Positions 43,201 to 49,719 of a stretch of 64,000 nt of DNA are shown here, one piece after another. This stretch comes from an uncultured Eggerthellaceae bacterium (lineage in GTDB: Bacteria; Actinomycetota; Coriobacteriia; Coriobacteriales; Eggerthellaceae). Under the pieces are notes generated by a model. The model saw nothing but the letters and a program-made list of their open reading frames with translations. It was not told where the DNA came from and made no database searches. The position numbers and the translations under genes were made by a program. The first letter of the stretch is position 1. The number at the start of each line of letters is the position of its first letter. The stretch is from contig CAJTXX010000006.1 of the NCBI GenBank assembly GCA_910584145.1, forward strand, positions 1-64,000. The letters are read 5' to 3'.

Positions 43201-43212
43201 GAGCGCCCGTAG
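37258..43212 (+). CDS. Giant LRR and tandem-repeat surface protein (cassette 3, F3)
   Basis: The protein has 1984 residues. The signal peptide MKTKKMTLGGRALCAALALA ends near residue 38. After an Ala/Glu/Asp-rich stretch, the BspA-type LRR region (to about residue 690) matches F2 closely, for example LLLVPEGMEGAAVLP and ECTAIAAGAFWGN. The shared part ends near residue 660-680. From residue 757 there are seven tandem repeats of 105-130 residues that I cannot assign to a family. One InlB repeat (FTVSLDANGGELAAG) follows, then a non-repetitive C-terminal region of about 160 residues. No anchor motif. The F2/F3 comparison shows a constant N-terminus joined to entirely different repeat types. Likely adhesin; ligand unknown. 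Confidence 0.87.
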   Translation: MKTKKMTLGGRALCAALALALTAGLVPGEGLMATAYAAPEGAAEQDALQVHSEDVALDQLDASAEVAEEPTTDSGASAPSEAPAAGDGDGAPATADDAAADAVAPKPTVDPEDMLSIQVSVGRAEGAAGAAIAYGGLAYALNEDGASVSLIGWTGAAPKGALVIPAQVNVGQTEYPVTAIAGIADAASAEPAPGVTAVSIPASVERVDATFFQLFPNAAALTVDAANPVLQSYNGMLFDEGLTRLLLVPEGMEGAAVLPVSMASVPACAFTRCTKLSAIEVPAGGTSGRSFSTENGILYTADKATLLAAPAGLGASASIAAECTAIAAGAFWGNEGLETIVSSAGIVEITSGGASAGAASAEGGADAAAAPVPAFNDATISNATVFASERAAWEAAGFTRFAEAPEPGAAITPAEGSGFAFELLDSMTLAVRWHGGDPAPAALDIPAYGIIDGVRYAVSTIAENGFAGQEGIAVVDMPASITAIGAGAFEGCANLRTVHLSDAITALEARTFAGTALCSVVLPASLQAVAPEALAGLAGTTIVARTEVAEVSSQALGDSSDISIYAPLSQAGSSAWPAGLPAAGNHVLLFGVELASRTLTLEQGQSANLYEDGMLAAPGSIEVGYTYKANPVSVADDGTITAKMPGNASVGVNLSLTVEETVVNAIRSEEATLEQASFTTASADAAAPGSLQTIQHTVMLASAAVPVSTLAAAASDASPRATTYIRNMKAYGDVNIWRQTGTDGASYGAAEEQGKNGYVPYLQVQKITFSGGSVVLEGLYAPPETSTSSGAKRYYKLGVNKNCNGVSNVWYRLGDGIAQSVKSGTSATVTGATDIKLYLNYTAAGAGVSPLNNTKVYGGSNRLYRSGDRGLGFGAKGELQTASAASAYVPFLKVMKIEFRSGSVFLEGYYTSSDSPKGERRVYKLGADEACVGIKTAWYRIGNGVWRSIASGGVVDTAGATSISLYLNWTNVEAGVSNTKRNANFRSGTGVLYRAIDAGSGGVNPPSSEKQTATEKTPYTPYIQTTRLSFTAGSVFAEGFYAPLSGGASDAAELGRMRTYQIGTNTAAAGVTSVYYTIGDGPVLRLGSGASVDLTGKADVKVYVNWAASAVGVQPKKNLYGYAGGGRLFRITDADDGHAVSRGEWQNASLKSAYYPNLCVNRISFSAGSVYISGFYAEAGNETGELRVWKLGMNESCAGVNNVWYSVDDGLLQPIKQGASVAVSGQVKLYLDWMVVDAGQMAEMNLKVYAGGGKLHRVTNWKDGFAAESTEVQTATKDKPYRPYLSVSRLFFKDGSVFLEGFYAQPSGDGASENGKLVEYKLGLTTACAGVSRLMYRIEGGDMMTLARGNALDVGGRQIELFLDWSRDDAGVAAERNMTINCGDDLWRSIDTGTGSGFGSLEQQRSIGYVPFLQVVRASYVSGSIFLEGYLIEEGNDGDGQLRIYKIGVNEACDGVTHAWYRTEGGIVRALAPGSHISLSGEKVTLYLNWKSDDEGVSSTKNISIYSSTGKIIRRYSNGGDWLAPSPEYDATADRRYRPDIHATKVVLGSDGALQVEGFHHIDSIMMAYQIGVKATFDGITTVKYRLGETGELKTLQPGVLLDIAACDDARLYLGFTADSFTVSLDANGGELAAGTITPQAVELGFPVVVAGVPVREGFTFAGWATDKAGASKYDPALPVLSDLTLYAQWIHGDYYEVRFYAFTDDASGDASGAGKLDVFRDNEGITADYAGLSFESKVTMPRQHASNASLPSTPYVTEAAFGHHMSDWSASAAGISPDATFLSGSEYAVSDLVPYIVDTTAAGTVDDPFVIDLYAGWVLDISMDMPTDEAIDVKMDGLANEGQAESELAIVSNTPAEMKVGAKSALQTGTPAYDVLLNGSEERATAADIDDSVQFSFAAKGFPANGSSEVAVASGWDIAAADSAASERLAGKLALTLGDVIHMDWDAITHAGPARWENLSTITWTADLADPSLRTAVQLLERP
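39526..42110 (+). repeat. Seven tandem approx. 120-residue repeats in F3
   Basis: Each unit begins [GAP]Y-x-P-[FY]-[LI] and continues with SGSVFLEG[FY]Y, [VR]YKLG-x-[ND]-x-[AS]C-x-GV, WYR-[IL]-G-[DN]-G and [IV]-x-LYL-[ND]-W. Unit starts are near 39526, 39919, 40309, 40708, 41095, 41479 and 41863; the seventh is degenerate. Half a unit (TYIRNMKAYGDVNIW) precedes the first. Most units share one conserved Cys. Confidence 0.75.
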
Positions 43213-43229
43213 CGCATCAAGCGCCGCGC

Positions 43230-43246
43230 CGGCCGACGCGCGGCCG
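43230..43246 (+). promoter_or_regulatory. Intercistronic hairpin between F3 and A3
   Basis: CGGCCG and CGGCCG pair over 6 bp around ACGCG, 17 bases after the F3 stop. No T-run. Confidence 0.4.
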
Positions 43247-43288
43247 CCAACGATACGACTGACAACGACACGACCGATAGGGGCTGTA

Positions 43289-43909
43289 ATGACCGATACC
43301 ACCAAGAAACCGCAGCAAGGAAGGACGGAGGCGCATCTCGCTTCCGGCGCACCGAGAGGTGCTGCTCAGCCGAGCGCTGGCCGCACGGGCGCGGAGAGCG
43401 CCGCCGCGCGCCCCTCGGCTGCGCGGGGCATCGTCATCGCCGTGGGCTGCGCGGTGGCGGCGCTCGCCATATGGCTTCTGGTGTGGCTGTTCGCCTGCAA
43501 TGGCTCGAGCCTGTTCAATCCGAATGCGCAGACCGGTCAGGCGCCGTACAAGACGGCCGAAGAGGTGCAGGCCGAGCTCGACCGCGTGGTGGAGGAGGGC
43601 ATGTTCAACATCTCCATCGCGTCGGTCATACAGTTCGAGGACGGCACGAGCACCGGTACGGCCTACATAGAGAACATACCGGGCAACCGATACAACATGC
43701 AGGTGACCATCACCGATGATGCTTCGGGCGATGTGCTGTACGAGTCGGGCGTGCTCCAGCCGAACCAATACATCGAGGATATCGCGCTCGCGCGCGACCT
43801 CGATGCAGGCACCTATGAGGCCACCGCGCTATTCAAGGCGCTCGACAGCACCACCTATGACGAGGTGGGCCAAGCCGCCGCCAAGGTGACGGTGAACGTG
43901 CTGCATTGA
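43289..43909 (+). CDS. Small bitopic membrane protein, MFNISIA family (cassette 3, A3)
   Basis: The protein has 206 residues. The ATG of MTDTTKKPQQ follows GATAGGGGCTGTA; longer frames lie inside F3. The N-terminus (about 48 residues) is Ala/Arg/Ser-rich. The helix ends AIWLLVWLFACNG as in A1 and A2. The ectodomain carries TAEEVQAELDRVVEEGMFNI, IENIPGNRYNMQVTITDDAS, YESGVLQPNQYI, AGTYEATALF and a closing KVTVNVLH. Near-identity of the membrane segment and ectodomain with A2 contrasts with the divergence of the neighbouring F genes, which implies constraint from a conserved partner. Confidence 0.82.
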   Translation: MTDTTKKPQQGRTEAHLASGAPRGAAQPSAGRTGAESAAARPSAARGIVIAVGCAVAALAIWLLVWLFACNGSSLFNPNAQTGQAPYKTAEEVQAELDRVVEEGMFNISIASVIQFEDGTSTGTAYIENIPGNRYNMQVTITDDASGDVLYESGVLQPNQYIEDIALARDLDAGTYEATALFKALDSTTYDEVGQAAAKVTVNVLH

Positions 43910-43948
43910 TGGGTCCCACGCGGCTTAAGGCCGCTGGACATAGGGAAA

Positions 43949-44011
43949 CGCGACGGCCGAGCCGCCGCGAGAGCAAGGACGGATGGCTTACAACACAAGG
44001 AGGAATGAGCC
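43949..44011 (+). promoter_or_regulatory. Leader of S3: stem-loop, AGCARGGAC element and RBS hairpin
   Basis: CGCG-A-CGGC/GCCG-C-CGCG (loop CGA, 43949-43969) has 8 bp and one mismatch. AGCAAGGACGG follows. TGGCT (43984-43988) pairs with AGCCA (44008-44012), enclosing AAGGAGG; the last A belongs to the ATG. A smaller stem (GCGGC/GCCGC) lies upstream at 43920-43934. Confidence 0.6.
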
Positions 44012-44719
44012 ATGAAGAAGACCAGCAAGATCATGAGCGCCGTGGCGCTCAGCGCAGCCCTGGCGATCGGCACCGCCATGCCAGCGTTCGCCGCTACCAC
44101 CTCGAAGGGCACCGAGGGCGAGATGGAGATGGATGGCTCGGCGGTGAAGACCGAGGAAGTCAGCACCGATGGCGAGTCCGGCGAGACCTCGGTGCACATG
44201 AAGACCGAGGTATCGAACATCAGCGTGACCGTGCCTGTGAAGGCGTACCTGTACGCCGAGACGGTGGGCGGCAACCTGGGTACGCCCTCGAAGACCGCTT
44301 ATCGGCTGGTGAACACCTCGACCACCACCGATGCCTACATCCGCAGCATCGCTGTGGATAACACCGCCGCATCCGAGTGGCTGCTGACCACCGATACCAC
44401 GAAGGTGGGCGCTGGCGTGCAGGCGTCGGGCGTCACCTATGGCAACATCTTGGTGAACATGGCGATCGAGTACAAGAACAGCGGCAATCAGACCATGAGC
44501 GAGCCCGCGTTCGCGCTGGATACGGCGGCGGCGAAGACGTTCACCAAGACCGATGGCACGTTCATCCCCCATATGCCGAAGAACAACGGCGAGATCAACA
44601 TCGACCTGTCCGGCCAGAGCTCCATGCTCAACGACCAGATAGCCGATGGCGCCACCACGCAGGAGGCGTTCAAGATCACCTACACCGTGTCGGCCAACCC
44701 CAGCAACACCATCGCCTAA
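44012..44719 (+). CDS. Small secreted protein, possible major subunit (cassette 3, S3)
   Basis: The protein has 235 residues. The signal peptide MKKTSKIMSAVALSAALAIG ends near PAFA. The mature core VSNISVTVPVKAYLYAETVG, then GGNLGTPSKTAYRLVN and AYIRSIAVDN, matches S1 and S2. The C-terminus FKITYTVSANPSNTIA again ends in a strand. It lacks a cell-wall signal and cysteines. As with S1 and S2, it is the only cassette gene with a near-consensus GGAGG site, which supports the idea that it is the most highly expressed product. Function is unknown. Confidence 0.8.
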   Translation: MKKTSKIMSAVALSAALAIGTAMPAFAATTSKGTEGEMEMDGSAVKTEEVSTDGESGETSVHMKTEVSNISVTVPVKAYLYAETVGGNLGTPSKTAYRLVNTSTTTDAYIRSIAVDNTAASEWLLTTDTTKVGAGVQASGVTYGNILVNMAIEYKNSGNQTMSEPAFALDTAAAKTFTKTDGTFIPHMPKNNGEINIDLSGQSSMLNDQIADGATTQEAFKITYTVSANPSNTIA

Positions 44720-44746
44720 GGCATCAGGATAGGTCGGGGCATCCGC

Positions 44747-45490
44747 ATGGCGCAGCATGGGCAGCATAATATGGATCAGGGATATCCGCACAGCTCCGCG
44801 AACGGATGCCCGCCGCACGGCTGGGCGCCGGGCGGCGGCGAGGGCGGGAGGGCTGCATTCCCGCAGCCCTCTGCGCCGCCGGGTGCGGGCGTGTATCAGG
44901 GCTATCAGCATCAGCCCGGCTTCTCGCAGGCGCCGTATGGCTATCCATATTACCAAGCGCCTGCCACTAGCGTGCCGCAGCCGATGCCGAAGAAGCGCAG
45001 GGGCGCGGGGTTCTGGGTGGCCATCGCCATCGCCGTGCTCGCTGTGCTGCTCGCGGGAGTGCTTGCATTCCAAGTGCTCTCGGGCCCGGGCAAAGGGGCG
45101 CGCAGCGGGCAGATGGGCCAGCTCGACGGCAAGACCGCCGAGGAGATACAGGCCGAGCTCGACCGCGTGGTCGAAGAGGGCATGTTCAACATCAGCATAG
45201 CCGCCATCGTGGAGTTCGCCGATGGGACCAGCCCGGGCGATCTGCGCATCGAGAACGTGCCGGGCAACCCGTACCTGATGAAGGTGGACATACAGCGGCA
45301 AGACAACGGCGAGCGCATCTACGAGACCGACATCATCGAGCAGAACCACCATATCCAGTCGGATGTGCTCGATGCCGATCTAGACCCGGGCACCTATGAG
45401 TGCATAGCCCGCTTCCACGCGCTCGATCCGGATACGGAAGAGGAGGTCGGCCAAGCGGCCGCCGCTATGACGATAAAAGTGCTGGGGTAA
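44747..45490 (+). CDS. Bitopic membrane protein with Pro/Gly-rich N-terminus, MFNISIA family (cassette 3, B3)
   Basis: The protein has 247 residues and starts 27 bases after S3. The N-terminal 85 residues are rich in Pro, Gly, Gln, His and Tyr (YQGYQHQPG, YGYPYYQAP). PKKRRG leads to the helix FWVAIAIAVLAVLLAGVLAF. The ectodomain has GKTAEEIQAELDRVVEEGMF, NISIAAIVEFADG, IENVPGNPYLMKV, YETDIIEQNHHIQ and a closing MTIKVLG. The relation to B1 and B2 is clear from position, N-terminus and the NHHIQ motif. No catalytic motif is visible. Confidence 0.8.
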   Translation: MAQHGQHNMDQGYPHSSANGCPPHGWAPGGGEGGRAAFPQPSAPPGAGVYQGYQHQPGFSQAPYGYPYYQAPATSVPQPMPKKRRGAGFWVAIAIAVLAVLLAGVLAFQVLSGPGKGARSGQMGQLDGKTAEEIQAELDRVVEEGMFNISIAAIVEFADGTSPGDLRIENVPGNPYLMKVDIQRQDNGERIYETDIIEQNHHIQSDVLDADLDPGTYECIARFHALDPDTEEEVGQAAAAMTIKVLG

Positions 45491-45562
45491 ATGCCTCGCA
45501 CGAGCCCCTCTGGGAGAGAGCGGCTCATCCGGGGCATTCCATGAGGGAGTTGGGGAACGGAT

Positions 45563-48500
45563 ATGAAGACCATCATGAGGAAGACGATCAGCTGCCTGAT
45601 GGCTGCCGTGTTGGCGGTGGGGCTCGTGCCGATGGGGGCATTCGGCGCGGAAAGCCTCGATGATGAGGTGGTGAATGGCGGCGTGAGCCGCATAACGAGC
45701 GATGGTGGCGAGGCTTCCACCAGCGTGGGCATCGTAGTGGGCGCCGGGTTCGCCGTGGCCGACCCGACCGAGTCGATGTTCGAGGAGGGATATGGGCGCG
45801 GGGAGGCCATCTCGGTGTGGGCGCGCGGCGGCAAGGCGCCGTACACCGCGCGCTGGGAGTACGCGGTAGCAGCGTTCGATGCGACGGGCAAGCCTTTATA
45901 CAGCTCTGCTGTGCGCATGCCGGTGGGCAATACGGCCGGCGACAGCCAGGTGAGCGACGAGCAGACCGGGGCGGTCGAGTTCCGCCACATCCCGAATGGC
46001 AACGACAGCTTGGCACCGGGCGGCACCTACTGGTATTGGCTGACAGTGACCGACGCGAACGGCAATAGCGCTGCGCAGGCGGTGGAGGCACCGTATCTGG
46101 TGGCGCGCCAGAGCGCCTACCGGCCGGGCCCCTTCACCGACAATGCGGCGCAGGCGGGGTGGACGTGGGCTGTCGCCGGTGCCGGGGCAGAGCTCGCTCC
46201 CATCGGCGCCGGCAGCGTCGCGAATGCGGCGACGGGCGCCATCCATAACGGCATCACCTTGTCGAGCGATGCGCTCGATGCTGCGTCCGGCGCGTTCGGG
46301 GTGCTCTCGGGCGCAGCGCAGCCGATGCGCGTGGCCGGCGCGTGGACGGTGGCCATAACCGAGGTGCAGCCGGCGGGCGATGATGCCTACAAGGGGTCGG
46401 TGCTGGTGATGATCGACGCATCGTCGGTGGACATGCCGAGCGTCGCCGCGGGCGCCGTGCCGGTGCCGGGCGTCGATTTCGAGCTGCTGCGCCTCTCTGC
46501 CGATGGCACGGGCGCGCAGGCGCTCTCCACCGTGGGCGCGAGCGGGCTATCGTATGCGGACGGCATCATATCGTTCATCGTGAAGGACTCCGCGGCGAGC
46601 GGCCTGATCGGCACGTTCGCATTGGCGGTGAAGCCGAAGGATGGCGACGCGGGCAAGTCGTTCACCGTGGAGACCGCCGTGCGCCCGGCGGCTGCGGGCA
46701 CAGTGGGGCAGGGCGGCATTTTCGCCTATCAGCAGCAGCCGACCATCACGTTCAGTGCTCACGCAGGATACAAGGTGGAGGGCGTGGAGCTCTCTTTGAA
46801 GCCGACCGCCGATGCGCCGGGAGCGCCGCGCGTGGTGGAAGTGCCGAAGAGGGGCGAAGAGGGTGCGAGCGCGCCGTATGGCACCTGGGAGGGCAACAGC
46901 TACACCTTCCCGAAGGAGTTCAACAGCACAGGCGATGAAGGGTATGCGCTGCTGACCGTGGTGTTCACCGACGACCCCGACTATGTCGACCCGACGCCGC
47001 TCGAGCTGAGCGTCTCCGTGACAGGTGCCGGTGCGGCGTATGTGGGCGCCGTGCAAGATGCTACGAAGGTGACGGGCAGCTCCACGTTCGTATCGGGCGC
47101 GACCTACGGGAGCTTCACGCTCAAGGCGAACGAGCGGGTGGTGCTCACCTTCGCGCCCGACGCGGGTGCGCGCTTGGAGTCGCTCACGGTGAACGGCGAG
47201 CTCATCCGCGGGGTGACGGACAGCTACGCCATCGCATCATTCAATAAGGATATGGATGTGCAGGTGGTGTTCGCCGACGGCCTGCCCGTGCCGAAACCCG
47301 CCTATACGGTGCGCGCCGACTATGACGCATCGCGCGCTCAGGTGGGGTTCGGTGCTACTGGCACGCAGTGGGTGAGCGAGGCTGAGGTCGCGGAAGGCGG
47401 CTCGGTGGCGCTGGTAGTGCGGCCGAAGCTGGGCTATCAGCTGGAGAGCGCGCGCCTGTTCGAGGGTGGCGATACGGCCGGAGCCGATGTGACGGCCGAT
47501 TGCGCGGATGGTTTGCTCGAGCTCGCCGATGTGCGCGCCGATATACGGGTGCGCTTCGAGTTCTCGGCGATAGAGCTCACGGCGATCGTCGACCAGGCGC
47601 CTCTCGGCAGCAGCATCGCCACTGCGGCGGGTGCTGCGGCTGTGGGCGCGCATATCGTCACCATCGAAGCGCCGCTCCGTCTCGTCATCGCAGCCGATGC
47701 GGGCTATCAGCTGCGCGAGGGCAGCTTGAAGCTGGGCGATATCGCGCTCAGCCCGTCGAGCGTGCATGAGGAAGCCGACGGCACCACCTCGTACCAGGTG
47801 GATATCTCCTATGCCGACCTCCTGAAAGCGGGCAACGGAGCGCACCTGTCGTTCGATGCCATCAAGAAGGTCGATGCCGATCAGATGTGGTTCACGATAA
47901 GCGCGACCGCTGGCGCGCATGGCAAGACGATAGCGCGCACCGTGGTAGCGCGGGGCGGTACAGCTACCGTGCAGTTGTTCCCCGACGAGGGGTATCGCGT
48001 GGCGTATGCCGAGGTCGATGGGAGCCGCATCACCGGTGCGGGCGCTGCCGTGAGCAATAGCATCTCTTGCGACATACGGGGCGCCGCGCCATTCGTCAGG
48101 TTCACCGACGTTGCTGAGGATTACCAGCTGCATGTGGCATTCGAGCGCATCCCCGGGCCGGGCGAGCCCGATGGGGGCGATAACCCCGGTGCCGAGGTGC
48201 CGGACGATCCGGTGATCATCGTGCCCGAGCAGCCCGACGGCGAGGGCGGCGAGGGGCCGGGCGGCTCCATCGTGCCCGGCAGCACGACCGATGGGCGCGA
48301 TGAGGTGCCGGTGCATCCGGGCACCGACCAGGTGTTCACCTTCATCCCCGAGGACGATACCTGGGTGCTCGACCGGGTGGTGGTCGATGGCATCGAGGTG
48401 CTCGACGGCGCGGGGGTGCAGCTGAAGGACAAGCTGACCCAGACGAACGGCGCTGGCTTGCTCTTCGAGCCCGGCATGCCCATCAGCTACGAACCTGCCA

Positions 48501-49480
48501 CCGGGGAGTATGTCATCGAGAATGCCGACGGCACACAGGACCGCTTCGTGCTCGACCTCGATGCGCTGACTCTCACGTTGCTCGCGGTGAAGGCGCCGCA
48601 TACCGTGAGCGGCACTTTCGCCCGCATCGGCGCTGTGACCATCGACATCGTGAGCGGCGAGGGAGCCAGCACGGCCGGGACGGTGACGCCGCGCGGCACC
48701 TTCGGCTGGAAGAAGAAGCTGCCGCTGGTGATCGTGGCGGCTCCGGAGAACGGCAGCGTGCTCGATGCGGTGTATGTGGAAGTGGATGGCGAGGTGCGCG
48801 ACGTGACCGGGGAGATGGTCGAGGCGACCGCAGAGCACATCCGCCAGGCCGAGGCCGCGCAGAAGATGGCCTACCAGCGCACCGATCATGGCTATAAGCC
48901 CATCCGCCTGGCCGAGGCGGCGGCTATCATGGCGGTGGCCGAGGCGGGCGCTGCGGCGCCGGCGGGCGCGCGGGCCTATGTCATCCCCGATGGCTTCCTC
49001 CAGCCAGGGAAGATGTATACGGTGCATGCCTCTTTCAAGCAGATGCGCACCGTCAGCGCGCGCGTCGAAGGCGGGCACGGGCGCATCGTGGGCGCGGCGT
49101 CTTCGTCTGATGCGCTCTCGGTGCAGGTGAGGGACGGTGCGGCGTGCACCGTCTCCTACCTCGCCGACCCGGGGTATCGCGTGAAGGCGGTGTACGACAA
49201 CGGCCGCGAAGCACAGGGGTTCACTGAGACGGGGTACCGTATCGAGGGCATCGTTGCCGATCATGAGGTGGTGGTGCGCTTCGAGCCGTACAGCGTGGGC
49301 CCGGCTGCCGGCTCGTCGAATCCGATCGACCGCGTGGTGCGGCGCTTGACGAGCCTTGCCCAGACGGGCGACTTGAACCTGCCCGGCATCGTGGCCCTCG
49401 CAGGCGTCGCCAGCGCGGCTACGGGCATCGCGGTCATATCGGCCACCCGCCGTCGCAAGCGGGAGCGCTCGGAGGGATAG
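45563..49480 (+). CDS. LAQTG-anchored large surface protein (cassette 3, L3)
   Basis: The protein has 1305 residues. The signal peptide MKTIMRKTISCLMAAVLAVG ends near residue 30 (FGA). The N-terminal region carries SMFEEGYGRGEAISVWARGG and KAPYTARWEYAV, matching L1. Divergent InlB-like repeats occupy the middle (for example GYQLESARLFEGG and GYRVAYAEVDGS). A Gly/Pro/Asp-rich linker near residue 870 precedes further domains. The C-terminus is LTSLAQTGDL, a hydrophobic helix and TRRRKRERSEG, the third copy of the same sorting signal. A very strong terminator ends the operon. L3 may link the unanchored S3 and F3 to the wall (inference from layout). Confidence 0.85.
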   Translation: MKTIMRKTISCLMAAVLAVGLVPMGAFGAESLDDEVVNGGVSRITSDGGEASTSVGIVVGAGFAVADPTESMFEEGYGRGEAISVWARGGKAPYTARWEYAVAAFDATGKPLYSSAVRMPVGNTAGDSQVSDEQTGAVEFRHIPNGNDSLAPGGTYWYWLTVTDANGNSAAQAVEAPYLVARQSAYRPGPFTDNAAQAGWTWAVAGAGAELAPIGAGSVANAATGAIHNGITLSSDALDAASGAFGVLSGAAQPMRVAGAWTVAITEVQPAGDDAYKGSVLVMIDASSVDMPSVAAGAVPVPGVDFELLRLSADGTGAQALSTVGASGLSYADGIISFIVKDSAASGLIGTFALAVKPKDGDAGKSFTVETAVRPAAAGTVGQGGIFAYQQQPTITFSAHAGYKVEGVELSLKPTADAPGAPRVVEVPKRGEEGASAPYGTWEGNSYTFPKEFNSTGDEGYALLTVVFTDDPDYVDPTPLELSVSVTGAGAAYVGAVQDATKVTGSSTFVSGATYGSFTLKANERVVLTFAPDAGARLESLTVNGELIRGVTDSYAIASFNKDMDVQVVFADGLPVPKPAYTVRADYDASRAQVGFGATGTQWVSEAEVAEGGSVALVVRPKLGYQLESARLFEGGDTAGADVTADCADGLLELADVRADIRVRFEFSAIELTAIVDQAPLGSSIATAAGAAAVGAHIVTIEAPLRLVIAADAGYQLREGSLKLGDIALSPSSVHEEADGTTSYQVDISYADLLKAGNGAHLSFDAIKKVDADQMWFTISATAGAHGKTIARTVVARGGTATVQLFPDEGYRVAYAEVDGSRITGAGAAVSNSISCDIRGAAPFVRFTDVAEDYQLHVAFERIPGPGEPDGGDNPGAEVPDDPVIIVPEQPDGEGGEGPGGSIVPGSTTDGRDEVPVHPGTDQVFTFIPEDDTWVLDRVVVDGIEVLDGAGVQLKDKLTQTNGAGLLFEPGMPISYEPATGEYVIENADGTQDRFVLDLDALTLTLLAVKAPHTVSGTFARIGAVTIDIVSGEGASTAGTVTPRGTFGWKKKLPLVIVAAPENGSVLDAVYVEVDGEVRDVTGEMVEATAEHIRQAEAAQKMAYQRTDHGYKPIRLAEAAAIMAVAEAGAAAPAGARAYVIPDGFLQPGKMYTVHASFKQMRTVSARVEGGHGRIVGAASSSDALSVQVRDGAACTVSYLADPGYRVKAVYDNGREAQGFTETGYRIEGIVADHEVVVRFEPYSVGPAAGSSNPIDRVVRRLTSLAQTGDLNLPGIVALAGVASAATGIAVISATRRRKRERSEG

Positions 49481-49604
49481 GCGCTTGCGCCCGCGCCCGG
49501 CGCGCTCGGGGAGCCTCCGCCAGCAACGTAGGGGCTTCCCGACCGTGCCGGTCTGGTTCTCAGACCGGGTGAGCGTGCGAGCAGTCCGTCACTGCTTGCG
49601 CGCA

Positions 49605-49635
49605 GGGACCGCAGCTCTTGCTGCGGTCCCTTTTT
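49605..49635 (+). terminator. Terminator after cassette 3
   Basis: GGGACCGCAG/CTGCGGTCCC form a perfect 10-bp stem with loop CTCTTG, followed by TTTTT. It separates the cassette 3 operon from the TetR promoter. Confidence 0.92.
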
Positions 49636-49639
49636 GCTG

Positions 49640-49698
49640 TTTACATCCGCGGCAGAGGCCGGTACAATACTCTATTGAACAATGTGTTGAATTATATA
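49640..49698 (+). promoter_or_regulatory. TetR gene promoter and probable operator
   Basis: TTTACA (49640-49645), 17 bp, TACAAT (49663-49668) is a near-consensus sigma-70 promoter. Directly downstream TTGAACA-ATG-TGTTGAA (49675-49691) is a 7-bp inverted repeat with one mismatch, well placed for autorepression. Confidence 0.65.
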
Positions 49699-49719
49699 CG
49701 CAGCGTTGAAAAGAGCTGT

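Noticed and set aside
47237..49264. Antisense open frame of 675 codons opposite L3
   Set aside because: Same reason: a mirror frame of a GC-rich gene, with His/Arg/Gly-rich composition and no start signals or family match.
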